Shown: piece by piece, positions 1 to 9,574 of the stretch
How positions within the stretch are numbered: position 1 is the stretch's first letter
Layout of the letters: each line of letters begins with the position of its first letter
NCBI GenBank assembly: GCA_051208045.1
Contig: JBPJFY010000001.1
Coordinates: forward strand, 868,001 to 932,000
Length of the DNA: 64,000 nucleotides
Origin: LZORAL124-50-18 sp051208045
GTDB lineage: Bacteria; Pseudomonadota; Gammaproteobacteria; Pseudomonadales; Oleiphilaceae
Direction: 5' to 3'
Notes under the pieces: generated by a model
Told to the model about the DNA's origin: nothing
Database searches by the model: none
The model's input: the letters and a program-made list of their open reading frames with translations, nothing else
Program-made: the position numbers and the translations under genes

Positions 1-653
1 GTTACCCGATGCAGGACCACTGGTTTGATGCCTTCCTGGAGTTTCGATGTCCGCGGATCGGTCTGCTTAACGTGGAAGGCTGTGAAGTGGAAATTCGGCA
101 CGCGCTGGAGCCCTGGCATGTGCTGGGTGAGGAAGCCACCGGCTCAGGAACGTCACGGTATGTGGATTCCAGTATGGAACGGATACAGGTGAAGGTGAAA
201 TACGGTACGCCGGGACGCTACATGCTCACCTGCAACCAGAAGGCCATACCCATGGTACCCACTGAAGAAGAGGGCTGCTTTGTTGCAGGTGTTCGCTACC
301 GTGCCTGGCAGCCGTATTCTGCACTGCACCCCACCATCGGTGTTCATTCACCCCTGGTTTTCGACCTGTTTGATACCTGGAATGGACGTTCGGTGGGCGG
401 AGGCACCTATCATGTGATTCATCCCGGTGGCCGAAACTACGATCACTTCCCGGTGAATGCCCTGGAAGCCGAGGCGCGACGGTTTAACCGGTTCGAACAC
501 GTAGGCCACACGCATGGTCAGCGCATCGCACCGCCCATAATGGAGGGCGGTGGACGCTTTTATCCGCATGGCAAGCCAACAAAAGGCAGTGTGCCTCCAC
601 CAGTAAAACCCAACCCCAAATACCCCTTTACGCTGGATTTGCGCTACGATTAA
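1..653 (+). CDS. DUF2126 / transglutaminase-family protein, C-terminal part only
   Basis: The reading frame is open from the left edge (first full codon at base 3) to a TAA at 651-653, so only the last ~217 residues are visible and the start lies outside the window. The sequence, rich in aromatic residues, Gly and His and ending in a proline-rich tail with TLDLRYD, looks like the C-terminal end of the large transglutaminase-like proteins carrying a DUF2126 domain, usually over 1,000 residues. Such proteins are regularly encoded beside the ATP-grasp, alpha-E and small transglutaminase genes that follow here, which supports the call. The biochemical role of DUF2126 is not known to me; a cysteine-protease-like or peptide-processing role is inferred from the transglutaminase half, which is not visible here. 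Confidence 0.72.
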   Translation, partial: YPMQDHWFDAFLEFRCPRIGLLNVEGCEVEIRHALEPWHVLGEEATGSGTSRYVDSSMERIQVKVKYGTPGRYMLTCNQKAIPMVPTEEEGCFVAGVRYRAWQPYSALHPTIGVHSPLVFDLFDTWNGRSVGGGTYHVIHPGGRNYDHFPVNALEAEARRFNRFEHVGHTHGQRIAPPIMEGGGRFYPHGKPTKGSVPPPVKPNPKYPFTLDLRYD

Positions 654-737
654 TCCAAGGAGCCATTGTTTGGCTGCAGGCCAAAGCGCCGACTAGAATA
701 CAAAAAGCAACGTTGGAGAGTGCGGTTGAAGCAGGCA

Positions 738-3200
738 ATGTTGGACGATTCGTGGTCCACGTATCAGTCCCTGGAAGGGGTATACGACGAAATGATGGAC
801 GATCAGAATGCGGTGCGACCGCACTGGCGTCCCTTTGCGGAGTATTACCGCCGGATTACCGAGCCAGAGATCAAACGGCTTGCTTTGGAAACCGAGCGTC
901 GGCTGAAAGAGCAGGGGGTGAACTACCATGTGTATCACGACCCGGAGGGGATGCGACGTACCTGGCAACTGGACCCGCTGCCAATGGTGCTGCAGGATGC
1001 GGACTGGCAGCAGTTGGAAAAAGGTATACAGCAGCGAGCCCGGCTGTTTTCCGCGCTGCTGAAAGATCTTTATTCGGACCAGCGGTGTTTAAAAAAAGGG
1101 ATCATTCCCTCGGAGTTGATCTATCTCCACCCAGGATTTTTGCCGAGCTTAATGGGGGGCGCTATGCAGCCTCTCAGTTTCTTTGCGTCAGACCTGACGC
1201 GCGGCCCCGACGGCAAGTGGTGGGTGTTGGCTGACCGAACACAGGGTCCGTCTGGCGCAGGCTATGTCCTGGAAGCACGCATGGTGTCCAAGCGTGTCTT
1301 GGGCGCGGAACCCGGTGAAGTGACCACCCTGCCTTTGACACCCTTCTTCCAGCAGTTTAAAAGACAGGTGGCCGCGCTCGCGCCGGACAAATCCCGCGAG
1401 CCAACCATTGTGCTGTTGTCTCCGGGCATCGGGAATGAAGTGTATTTTGAGCATGCATACCTTGTGGCCCAGCTGGGTATTACGCTGGTGCAGGGGGATG
1501 ATCTCACCGTGCGTCAGGGAAAGGTATATCTCAAAACCGTGGATGACCTGAAACAGGTGGATGTGATCATACGGCGCGTTGATGACAGCTTCTGTGACCC
1601 GCTCCTGCTGAGGTCAGACTCGTATCTGGGCGTTCCCGGGCTTGCGCAGGCGCAGATCTCAGGGAAAGTAGGTATGGCGAATCCTCTGGGCAGCGGCGTC
1701 ATGGAGTCGGCGGGGTTACTGCCTTTTTTGCCGGATCTGGCGAAATTCTATCTGTCGGAAGAGTTGATTCTGCCCAATGTGGCCACCTGGTGGTGTGGTC
1801 AGGCGAGCGAACGCGACCACGTGATCAATCATTTCGATGATCTGGTCATCAAAAAGGTGGATCGTACCGCTCAGGTGATTTTCGGCGCTCAGTTAACCCG
1901 GGCGCAGAAAGCTGAGCTACATGCACAAATCGAGGCTGAGCCCTGGCTTTATGTCGGGCAACAAGTCATCAGCTTTTCGACGGTACCTACGCTCACCGTG
2001 GATGAGATAGAGCCGCGTCATCTGGTATTGCGTTCTTTTGCTGTGGGGAATGGCGAACATTATGAAGTCATGCCCGGCGGTTTAACCCGTGTCAGTCCGG
2101 ATGCACACACCTTCGTCGTTTCCGGGCAGGTCGGTGGGAAGAGTAAAGACACCTGGGTGTTGTCCCGGCAAGAACAATCGAAAGACAAAAACCTCGCCAA
2201 AGTGGTGCGTCATCGCAAACACGCTGCGGCGGTGCTCACCAGTCGTGCTGCAGAGCACCTGTTCTGGATGGCGCGCTATCTGGAGCGGACAGAATCGTTG
2301 CTGCGCCTCATTCGTGCCTATGTCAAACGTCTGGACAGTTACCGGGACTACGGGTTTGAGTCTGATCTGGAGGTGCTTTCCGGCCTGAAACCCCAGTTTG
2401 ACCTGTATTGTTCCATGGGGAAAAACCGGCTGGTGCGCATGGATGCGGTGCAGGCCTTCCTGCTGAACGCCCAAAAGGTGGGCAGCATGTCGTACAACCT
2501 GCATGCGGCGATACACAGTGCTTATACTGTGAAAGACCTTTGGTCCGGTGACTGCTGGCGTGCGGTGGAAGAAATGGAAGAGTTGCTGGAATACAGTGAG
2601 CGCAATTTAAATGTGGTCGCGCTGGATCAGTTTACTCAGCCCTTTTTGAATGCCCTGTTAGCTTTCTGGGGGGCCTGTATGGAAAGTATGGCTGTGGATC
2701 AGGGCGGCTTGTGGCTGCAAATGGGGCGTCGTCTGGATCGATCGTTAAACATTCTCTCCAGCCTTTACTGGCTGGTTCAGGAGTGCACAGACAGTACCGA
2801 AGACGGGCTGCGCGAAGCGATTCTTGAGTCCAACGACAGCCTGAACAGCTACCGCCGCCGGTACGGTACTGAAATCACGTACGACACCGTGTGGCAGCAC
2901 CTCTTGCTGGAACTGACGAATCCCCGCTCCCTGGTGCATACATTGGCCAAAATAGAGCCAGACCTGCAGCTTCTCAATCGTACCCCTCATCAGGGGCTGA
3001 CGCTGCTTGAGAAACGGGTACTTGCCGCACTCACGCCACTTCGACTGGCTGAGGCAACGGCGTGGCATAATGCGGAAAAATCCCGGGGCGAGTTGGCCCC
3101 ATTCCTGCTAAACATAAAAGAAACGCTGATTCAGCTTGGACAAAATATTGAGCTCCAATATTTCAAACACACCGAGCCCGTCAACCGATACCTCCGATAA
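738..3200 (+). CDS. Fused circularly permuted ATP-grasp (DUF404/407) and alpha-E (DUF403) protein
   Basis: About 820 residues in two parts. Residues 1 to ~490 resemble the circularly permuted ATP-grasp type 2 family (VRPHW near the start, DVIIRRVDDSFCDP, VPGL, LTRV, KDTWVLS). Residues ~500-820 are an alpha-helical alpha-E domain starting at SRAAEHLFWMARYLERTE. ATP-grasp enzymes form amide bonds using ATP; the substrate here is unknown. The Gly-rich nucleotide loop seen in the second copy (KPANESGGYGM at 4161-5612) is replaced by KKVDRTAQVIFG, so activity may differ. The ATG at 738 has only a weak ribosome site. A TTG at 726 preceded by GGAGAG (714-719, 6-base gap) and a TTG at 666 are in frame and possible. 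The 3' end overlaps the next gene by up to 65 bases, suggesting translational coupling. Confidence 0.85.
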   Translation: MLDDSWSTYQSLEGVYDEMMDDQNAVRPHWRPFAEYYRRITEPEIKRLALETERRLKEQGVNYHVYHDPEGMRRTWQLDPLPMVLQDADWQQLEKGIQQRARLFSALLKDLYSDQRCLKKGIIPSELIYLHPGFLPSLMGGAMQPLSFFASDLTRGPDGKWWVLADRTQGPSGAGYVLEARMVSKRVLGAEPGEVTTLPLTPFFQQFKRQVAALAPDKSREPTIVLLSPGIGNEVYFEHAYLVAQLGITLVQGDDLTVRQGKVYLKTVDDLKQVDVIIRRVDDSFCDPLLLRSDSYLGVPGLAQAQISGKVGMANPLGSGVMESAGLLPFLPDLAKFYLSEELILPNVATWWCGQASERDHVINHFDDLVIKKVDRTAQVIFGAQLTRAQKAELHAQIEAEPWLYVGQQVISFSTVPTLTVDEIEPRHLVLRSFAVGNGEHYEVMPGGLTRVSPDAHTFVVSGQVGGKSKDTWVLSRQEQSKDKNLAKVVRHRKHAAAVLTSRAAEHLFWMARYLERTESLLRLIRAYVKRLDSYRDYGFESDLEVLSGLKPQFDLYCSMGKNRLVRMDAVQAFLLNAQKVGSMSYNLHAAIHSAYTVKDLWSGDCWRAVEEMEELLEYSERNLNVVALDQFTQPFLNALLAFWGACMESMAVDQGGLWLQMGRRLDRSLNILSSLYWLVQECTDSTEDGLREAILESNDSLNSYRRRYGTEITYDTVWQHLLLELTNPRSLVHTLAKIEPDLQLLNRTPHQGLTLLEKRVLAALTPLRLAEATAWHNAEKSRGELAPFLLNIKETLIQLGQNIELQYFKHTEPVNRYLR

Positions 3201-4170
3201 ACCCGACCGGCAGAGCGCGGAACCGGCTCTGCGGGCGGATCAGGTGCTAAGTACAGATCCGGTATTACGGGCAGATCAGGTATTACGGGTAAAGCATGAA
3301 ACTCGCTATGACTATGAGCAGGCGGCGTCGCTTGCCTACGAAGTGGCCTGGCTGAAGCCCCGCGTTTTGCCTGAACAGCGGGTGCTCAAGCATAAATTGC
3401 GTATCGAGCCCGCCCCCCGATTTGTGACAACGCAGGAGGATGTTTTTGGCAATTGGCGAACCTATTTTGAGGTGCACAAATCCCATCACACACTGAGTGT
3501 GGAGAGTGAGGCCATTGTGGTGCGTCGCCCGTCAGAGACAGACGCCCTGAAAGAAATTCCGTGGGAGCGTTGTACCTATTCCGCGATGGAGGACCCTACG
3601 GTCCGCACACAGTTGTGCTCGCTGGCTTTCCCGGGTCCAATGACGCCTTTGCATGGTTATATTGCCGCCTACGCGCGCGAAATGGTATCGGAAGGGCTTT
3701 CCATTCATGCTTTGATTACGAAGCTGACCGAGAGCATATTTTGTGACTTTACCTACGTTCCCGGCGTCACCAGTATTGAAACCACCGTGGATGAGGTCTG
3801 GCGCACGAATCGAGGGGTCTGCCAGGATTTCGCTCATGTGGCCATCGTCGCGTTACGCAGTTTGGGACTGGTGGCGGCGTATGTGAGCGGGTATTTGCTG
3901 ACGCATCCACCGGAAGGCCAGGAAAAACTGGTGGGTGCCGATGCCTCGCATGCCTGGTTTGCGGTGTTCGTGCCTGGTATTGGGTGGGTGCATTCCGATC
4001 CCACGAATAACATGTGGGTAGGGCAGGAGCACATTACGATCGCCCTGGGGCGGGATTATACGGATGTGCCACCTTTGAAGGGCATGTGCTATGGCGGAGG
4101 GGAAAGACAACCGGAAGTGCGCGTTTCGGTTGATCCGATAACAGAAGAGGAAGTGAAAAAATGGGTATAA
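3136..4170 (+). CDS. Transglutaminase-like family protein
   Basis: The protein of up to 344 residues has the bacterial transglutaminase N-terminal beta domain (VLRVKHETRYDYE, about residues 49-61) and then the papain-like core. The catalytic Cys lies in NRGVCQDFAHV, the His in DASHAWFAVFVPG and the Asp in HSDPTNNMWVG, so the triad is complete. Known families of this type act as cysteine proteases or acyl transferases; the substrate is not known. The first ~48 residues are Ser/Asp-rich and contain a small repeat (RADQVL twice), so the true start is uncertain. TTG at 3136 or 3148, or GTG at 3244, are possible, and the domain itself begins near 3280. It overlaps the end of the preceding gene, and its TAA overlaps the next start by 10 bases, so the cluster is translated as one unit. 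Confidence 0.85.
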   Translation: MDKILSSNISNTPSPSTDTSDKPDRQSAEPALRADQVLSTDPVLRADQVLRVKHETRYDYEQAASLAYEVAWLKPRVLPEQRVLKHKLRIEPAPRFVTTQEDVFGNWRTYFEVHKSHHTLSVESEAIVVRRPSETDALKEIPWERCTYSAMEDPTVRTQLCSLAFPGPMTPLHGYIAAYAREMVSEGLSIHALITKLTESIFCDFTYVPGVTSIETTVDEVWRTNRGVCQDFAHVAIVALRSLGLVAAYVSGYLLTHPPEGQEKLVGADASHAWFAVFVPGIGWVHSDPTNNMWVGQEHITIALGRDYTDVPPLKGMCYGGGERQPEVRVSVDPITEEEVKKWV

Positions 4171-5612
4171 ATTGGGGTAAATATGAATGCTCGGGCCTCT
4201 ACGATGAAATGATCGAGGGCAAAGGGCAGGTAAAGCAGGTCGCTCAGAAACTGGTGGATCATTTGGCGAAAGTCGAGGATGAAGAGTTAGCCTATCTGAA
4301 GTCGACCGCAGAATTGTCCATTAAGGAGATGGGCATCAGCTTCACCGTGTACAACCAGGAAGAGGGTTCCATCGACCGGTTGTGGCCCTTTGACATCATC
4401 CCCCGGGTTGTCAGCAAGCGGGAGTGGGATCAGGTAGAGGCTGGACTCAAGCAACGTGTTCGCGCGCTGAATATGTTTATCGATGATATTTACCACGACC
4501 AGAAAATCGTTAAGGATAAAGTCTTTCCCAAAGAGTTACTCGGCAAATCAAAAAACTTCCGACCACAATGTGTGGGGTTGAATCCTGCCTTTGGTGTGTG
4601 GGCGCACATTTGCGGTTCCGATCTGGTGCGGCACTCGGATGGACAGATTTACGTGTTGGAAGATAACCTGCGCGTGCCGTCAGGCGTCTCCTACATGTTA
4701 GAGAACCGACAGGTGATGAAGCGCGTTTTTGCTGACCTGTTCAGTGACTACAGCATCATGCCCGTGGATGATTACCCCTCGCAATTGTTTGATATGCTGG
4801 CGGCACTGTCTCCCAGGCCGGCAGAGTATCCGCAGGTCGTGGTGTTAACGCCCGGCATCTATAACTCGGCTTACTTCGAACATTCCTATCTCGCTCAGCA
4901 GATGGGGTGTGAACTGGTCGAAGGAACGGACCTGGTGGTGGATACAGATGACTGCGTGTATATGAAAACGATCTACGGTCTGGAACGGGTGGATGTTATC
5001 TACCGCCGTATTGACGACCTCTTTCTGGACCCGGAAGCCTTTGATCCTTCGTCTGTGTTGGGTGTACCGGGACTCATGCGTGCCTGGCAGAAGGGGAATG
5101 TGGCGTTGGCCAATGCACCCGGTGCCGGGGTGGCGGACGACAAAGTCGTCTATGCTTTTGTGCCAGACATGATCAAGTACTACCTCTCGGAAGAAGCCAT
5201 TATTCCTAACGTGCCGACGTATCTCTGCATGAAGGACGATGATCGCAAGTACGTGTTGGAAAATCTGGAAAAGCTGGTGGTTAAACCCGCCAATGAATCC
5301 GGTGGGTATGGCATGTTGGTGGGGCCTGCCTCCACCAAAAAAGAGCGCGAAAAGTTTGCGCAGTTGATCAAAGATGATCCCCGGAATTACATTGCGCAAC
5401 CCACGCTGAACCTCAGCACGGTGCCCACGCTCTTTGACGGCCAGGCGGAAGCCCGGCATGTGGATATGCGACCGTTTATACTGTCCAGTGATCAGATCAA
5501 CGTGACCATGGGCGGTTTGACGCGCGTGGCCTTACGTAAGGGTTCCCTCGTGGTTAACAGCTCGCAAGGGGGTGGCAGTAAAGACACTTGGATTGTGGAT
5601 GAGGAGGTGTAA
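4161..5612 (+). CDS. Circularly permuted ATP-grasp protein (DUF404/DUF407)
   Basis: This 483-residue protein has the usual length of stand-alone members of the family. Recognisable motifs are the N-terminal GLYDEM, VVLTPGIYNSAYFEH, VDVIYRRIDDLFLDP, VPGLMRAW, the nucleotide loop KPANESGGYGM near residue 376, and LSTVPT followed by MGGLTRVA and KDTWIVDEE near the C-terminus. Family members are predicted ATP-dependent amide ligases, often linked with alpha-E and transglutaminase partners; the substrate is unknown. The ATG at 4161 is preceded by GAGGAAG at a good distance and overlaps the upstream stop. It is the more canonical of the two ATP-grasp copies because its Gly-rich loop is intact. The alpha-E gene follows after two bases. 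Confidence 0.9.
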   Translation: MGINWGKYECSGLYDEMIEGKGQVKQVAQKLVDHLAKVEDEELAYLKSTAELSIKEMGISFTVYNQEEGSIDRLWPFDIIPRVVSKREWDQVEAGLKQRVRALNMFIDDIYHDQKIVKDKVFPKELLGKSKNFRPQCVGLNPAFGVWAHICGSDLVRHSDGQIYVLEDNLRVPSGVSYMLENRQVMKRVFADLFSDYSIMPVDDYPSQLFDMLAALSPRPAEYPQVVVLTPGIYNSAYFEHSYLAQQMGCELVEGTDLVVDTDDCVYMKTIYGLERVDVIYRRIDDLFLDPEAFDPSSVLGVPGLMRAWQKGNVALANAPGAGVADDKVVYAFVPDMIKYYLSEEAIIPNVPTYLCMKDDDRKYVLENLEKLVVKPANESGGYGMLVGPASTKKEREKFAQLIKDDPRNYIAQPTLNLSTVPTLFDGQAEARHVDMRPFILSSDQINVTMGGLTRVALRKGSLVVNSSQGGGSKDTWIVDEEV

Positions 5613-5614
5613 TC

Positions 5615-6562
5615 ATGCTTTCACGCGTAGCTGGAAATATTTACTGGATGGCACGTTACATGGAGCGGGCCGAAGACATGGCGCGTTTGATCAATGTGAA
5701 CGCGAATCTGGCATTGGACCTGCCCAAGGGGTTGTCGCCCATATGGGGGCAGCTGATCTCTATTACCGGGGCAGATGATGTCTATCAGGGTAACTTCGAT
5801 GAGCGTTCAGTTCTCAACTTTCTGATCAATGACACCAAGAACACGGTGTCCATTGTGGGCTGTTTGTCCTATGCCCGGGAAAATGCCCGCACCATTCGTG
5901 ACGTGATCCCGCGTGAAGTGTGGGAGACGATCAACACCATGTACCTCAAGGCGAAAGACAGTTCTTCTCAGGCGCTTACCAAACGCGGTCGCTACCCGTT
6001 TTTACGGGATGTGATCAGTGGCGCACAAATGCTGACGGGGATTCTGGCGGGCACCATGAATCACGACGCCGGTTACACGTTCCTGAAGGTGGGTCGTAAC
6101 CTGGAGCGTGCGGACATGACCAGCCGGATCATCGACACGCGTTCTGCGAACCTGATCCCGGATGCGACAACGACCAAAGCTACGTACGATAATCTGCAGT
6201 GGATGAGTGTACTGAGATCGCTGACTGGCTATCAAATGTACCGCCGGGAAATGCAGGTACGAATCCAGCGTCAGGAAGTGCTGCGGTTCCTGATACAGTC
6301 CGTCGCCTTTCCCCGGTCGATCGCTCACTGCGTGACGGAACTTGAGCGCTCGGTGGCTGACTTGCCCAATAACGAAAAAACGCTCATTGCAATTCATCGG
6401 TTGATGCGGCAGTTGGACAACGCCAAGATTGAGAAGTTGAAACACCATGAGCTGCAAAGCTTTATGGATCAACTGCAGATCGGCTTTGCTCAATTGCATA
6501 ATGAATTGCAGTTCGCCTATTTTGGGGGCTCATTTGAGAGTGCCGTGCAAGAGGCAAGTTAG
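5615..6562 (+). CDS. Alpha-E domain protein (DUF403)
   Basis: This 315-residue, almost wholly helical protein begins with the family signature LSRVAGNIYWMARYMERAED and keeps Arg/Glu-rich helices through to its end. The ATG at 5615 follows GGAGG that overlaps the stop of the ATP-grasp gene, a clear coupled start. DUF403 proteins occur either fused to the ATP-grasp part (as in the gene at 738-3200) or separately next to it, as here, so the two are thought to act together. No catalytic function is established to my knowledge. The TAG stop at 6560-6562 shares its last base with the GTG of the next gene. Confidence 0.88.
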   Translation: MLSRVAGNIYWMARYMERAEDMARLINVNANLALDLPKGLSPIWGQLISITGADDVYQGNFDERSVLNFLINDTKNTVSIVGCLSYARENARTIRDVIPREVWETINTMYLKAKDSSSQALTKRGRYPFLRDVISGAQMLTGILAGTMNHDAGYTFLKVGRNLERADMTSRIIDTRSANLIPDATTTKATYDNLQWMSVLRSLTGYQMYRREMQVRIQRQEVLRFLIQSVAFPRSIAHCVTELERSVADLPNNEKTLIAIHRLMRQLDNAKIEKLKHHELQSFMDQLQIGFAQLHNELQFAYFGGSFESAVQEAS

Positions 6563-9519
6563 TGCGTTTTCGTTTGCTGAGCAATGGTGATAAGCGATAC
6601 TCACGTATGAACGACTGCTTCAAGCGTCTGCTTGTTATTCTATTATTTTTCTCACCCTTTGTGCTGGCAGAGGGTGATTTTCCGCTGTGTGGCGCTGAAG
6701 GCGATCTGTTGGAAATAGAAAAACGGGCAGCCCTTGTGACTCAACGATTGATTGTCGCGGAAGGGTTGTATGCTGGACGCTTGGCTCCCGATTTCAGTCT
6801 GAGAAAACTGCTTGGTGTGGCTATAGATAACGAATCTGATGTACAGCTGGCAATGGTCGCTGATCGCGAGTTGGAAGCCAGCCTTCGCGCCCGATCTCGA
6901 TCACTGAGTCAGGCGACTGCAGATGATTGTGGTGTGAATGGTGTAAGTTATCAGGCCGCGCTTGCAGACGTCATCGATAAAGAGTTGCAATGGTTGATTC
7001 GCAAGAAACAAGTATTGACACTGAGTCGAAGCACCCGATTGCGACTGTTGCGGCTTTCCCGAAACTGGCAAATTATGGCACTTCTGGATGAGTCAATCAG
7101 GGGTGTAGAGGCACAGTTGAATGCTGAGGAGCCATTTTCCTCTGGGGCGCAAGACTTTGAAGAGGGTGAAAGTATTAGCATCGCCCAAAAACTTTCAACG
7201 GCCCGTTCAGTGCTTAACTGGCATGAGCTAATGAGGAGGCAGTTAGAACGTTGGGCAGGAATGCTCGTTGCGCCGGAAATGGCACCAGATGCGGTTACCG
7301 AGGTTTGGCGCGAAATGCTGGTAAAATCGCAAATTCTGGCTTCTCTTTCCTACCCCGCGGTACAAGCGTTACAGGAGGATGCCTATCGCCTGGCGATCGT
7401 TCCCAAACAATTGGAGAATGAGCGCTGGGTGTCCTTAATAAATAACGTATACTCGGAAATGCGCCTGGAAACAAGTCATTGGCGCAACAGACAAGTTTGG
7501 TCGGGAGGTGTGCGTCCGGTCGCACTGAAGCTGGTAAATGATCCCACAGAGTTCCTGCAAAACCTGGGGGCGGAACTGGTGTTTCTTCCAGACGTGTTTA
7601 TCGATAGTGTGACACGGCCCTTCATGCGGGAGTTACGATCGTTGACCTCAGATTCCGAACGCGCGGCAGGGAGCCAGTTTCTCTTATGGGGAGCGCAGGG
7701 CGTGTCTTTGGGATTGGTTGCCTGGCTACTTTACGCCTTTGCGCATGGTATTCTGCGCGCTGTGGCACACTGCCAGAACGCTTTGCTGGCAGCATCCATC
7801 AATCTGACGACTAAGCGATTGGTATCTGTGCTCTTCAGAGCGCTAAAGCCAAACATTTTCTGGTTAACCATTGCAGTGAGTTCCTATTACCTCATGACCT
7901 GGATTCCACCAAAATGGTTCGTTTTACAGTGGGTAGGGCCGCTGGGTGGGTTGTTTGCGAGTTTTATTGCTGCACGGGTGATCAGTGAGTGGGTGATATC
8001 ACACACCTATGCTCGGGCAGGCAAGTTTTTCTCTGTGGTGGTTGCAGAGCAAGCCGTTAAAACATCCCGGCACATGGCTTGGTGGGTGGTGGTGATCGGG
8101 CTGCTCGTATGGGGCGTATGGGAAACCGGGGGCGGTGAGTTACTGTTCCTGCTGTTGCTTTTGGTTGCACTCACCGGATGGATGGGGCTGGCTCGCGTGA
8201 TCAATCACTATCATGAGGCAGTCTACCCATTCGTCCTTCAGGTGGGTCGACATTTTGGGTTCGCACATGGGAAAAACAAGCCGGACAAAAGTGCTAAGCC
8301 GGGCCGATTGTTGAGGATTGCTTTTCCGGTCGTCTACCCCGTTTGTTTTGCCGTCGATTTGGCCTTTGTGGTGCACGATCGTCTTATGGTGTTTGACCTA
8401 TATCGCAAAATGTCGGTTAAACTCCTGCGAATCCGGTTGGATGCGCCCGATGCGATAATCGTTGAAGAAGGAGCCAAGGATTTCCGATACAGAGACTGGT
8501 TGCTGAGAACGGTAGAGGATGGCGCGCCGGTGCTTGAAAACATGCTGGCAGAAGCGACCAATCCGGTTGAACAGTGGGTTGATGGTCAAACGGATGACAA
8601 TGTATTGCTGATCATTGGCGAACAGGGGAGTGGTAAAACCGAGTTGGCGCGACAGCTGGATGCCAGATTCACTTCAGTACCTTTCCAATACCATAATTTT
8701 TCCGGGAAGGTGCTGACTAAAGATGCGTTTTATGAAGCGATCTCCCAATGTTTTAGCACCCGAGTTGAAGATGCAACTACTCTGGAATCGCTGGACCAAT
8801 CCTTCGAGAAACAAGTAATCGTCCTGGACGCGATTGAAAACCTGTTTCTGTCCGAAGTAGGTTGTCTTGAAGGCTATCGAGCACTCATTGGTGTTTTGAA
8901 TCTCCAGCTAAGTAACGTTTTTTGGGTGGTTTTGATTCACGCGCCGAGCTGGAACTATCTCAAGCATGTCTTCGACAAGGAACAACGGTTCAGCAATCTT
9001 ATTCAAATGCCGAGCTGGTCAGCGGCAAAAATTCGGAAGCTGATTTTATCCCGACATCAGGGCTCCGAGTTGAGAGTGAAGTATGACGAAATGCTGCTCT
9101 CAGCGGCAGCGACCAGCGAATCTGCGAGCATTCGGACTGCAGATGCGCGTGTGTTTAACATTCTGTGGGAGCAGTGTGACGGAAATCCTTTGTTGGCATT
9201 GCATCTCTGGCTTAAAGCTGCCAATCGGCGAGGTCGAGTGCTGGAAGTCGGCTTGCCTGAAAAGCCTGGTATGAATCCATTAAAGAATGCTTCAGAAGAC
9301 GCATTGTTTATCTATGCGTCTCTCATATCCCATCATACGCTCAATGTTGAAGAGATTATGAAAGTCTCGCATTTTTCCGAGCCGGTGGTACGTCAGGCAT
9401 TAAAACACGGGATCACGCAGGGCATGCTTGTTGAAGACCCCGGTGGCCGCTATGGCGTTCACCCGTTGTGGCAGGCCAACTTGGGCCTGTATCTGCGACG
9501 CAAGAATCTGGTCTGGTAG
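6562..9519 (+). CDS. Large membrane protein with C-terminal P-loop NTPase domain
   Basis: I do not recognise this 985-residue protein as a named family. An N-terminal hydrophobic stretch ending FFSPFVLAEG suggests a signal peptide; it fits best if translation starts at ATG 6607, though GTG 6562 has GAGG upstream. A ~320-residue probably periplasmic helical region follows. Four or five membrane segments lie at about residues 373-400, 433-450, 456-478, 510-550 and 590-612. A cytosolic NTPase comes next, with Walker A GEQGSGKT at 686-693 and Walker B VIVLDA at 752-757. The last ~120 residues look like winged-helix repeats, as in STAND or AAA-type ATPases. It abuts the alpha-E gene and is followed by a MscS channel, so a role in sensing or gating linked to that channel is plausible but inferred. 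Confidence 0.7.
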   Translation: MRFRLLSNGDKRYSRMNDCFKRLLVILLFFSPFVLAEGDFPLCGAEGDLLEIEKRAALVTQRLIVAEGLYAGRLAPDFSLRKLLGVAIDNESDVQLAMVADRELEASLRARSRSLSQATADDCGVNGVSYQAALADVIDKELQWLIRKKQVLTLSRSTRLRLLRLSRNWQIMALLDESIRGVEAQLNAEEPFSSGAQDFEEGESISIAQKLSTARSVLNWHELMRRQLERWAGMLVAPEMAPDAVTEVWREMLVKSQILASLSYPAVQALQEDAYRLAIVPKQLENERWVSLINNVYSEMRLETSHWRNRQVWSGGVRPVALKLVNDPTEFLQNLGAELVFLPDVFIDSVTRPFMRELRSLTSDSERAAGSQFLLWGAQGVSLGLVAWLLYAFAHGILRAVAHCQNALLAASINLTTKRLVSVLFRALKPNIFWLTIAVSSYYLMTWIPPKWFVLQWVGPLGGLFASFIAARVISEWVISHTYARAGKFFSVVVAEQAVKTSRHMAWWVVVIGLLVWGVWETGGGELLFLLLLLVALTGWMGLARVINHYHEAVYPFVLQVGRHFGFAHGKNKPDKSAKPGRLLRIAFPVVYPVCFAVDLAFVVHDRLMVFDLYRKMSVKLLRIRLDAPDAIIVEEGAKDFRYRDWLLRTVEDGAPVLENMLAEATNPVEQWVDGQTDDNVLLIIGEQGSGKTELARQLDARFTSVPFQYHNFSGKVLTKDAFYEAISQCFSTRVEDATTLESLDQSFEKQVIVLDAIENLFLSEVGCLEGYRALIGVLNLQLSNVFWVVLIHAPSWNYLKHVFDKEQRFSNLIQMPSWSAAKIRKLILSRHQGSELRVKYDEMLLSAAATSESASIRTADARVFNILWEQCDGNPLLALHLWLKAANRRGRVLEVGLPEKPGMNPLKNASEDALFIYASLISHHTLNVEEIMKVSHFSEPVVRQALKHGITQGMLVEDPGGRYGVHPLWQANLGLYLRRKNLVW

Positions 9520-9574
9520 GAGTGAGTCGGCTGGGAGGGCCTAATGTGTGAACTTTTAGTGAGTGAGGGCTAAC

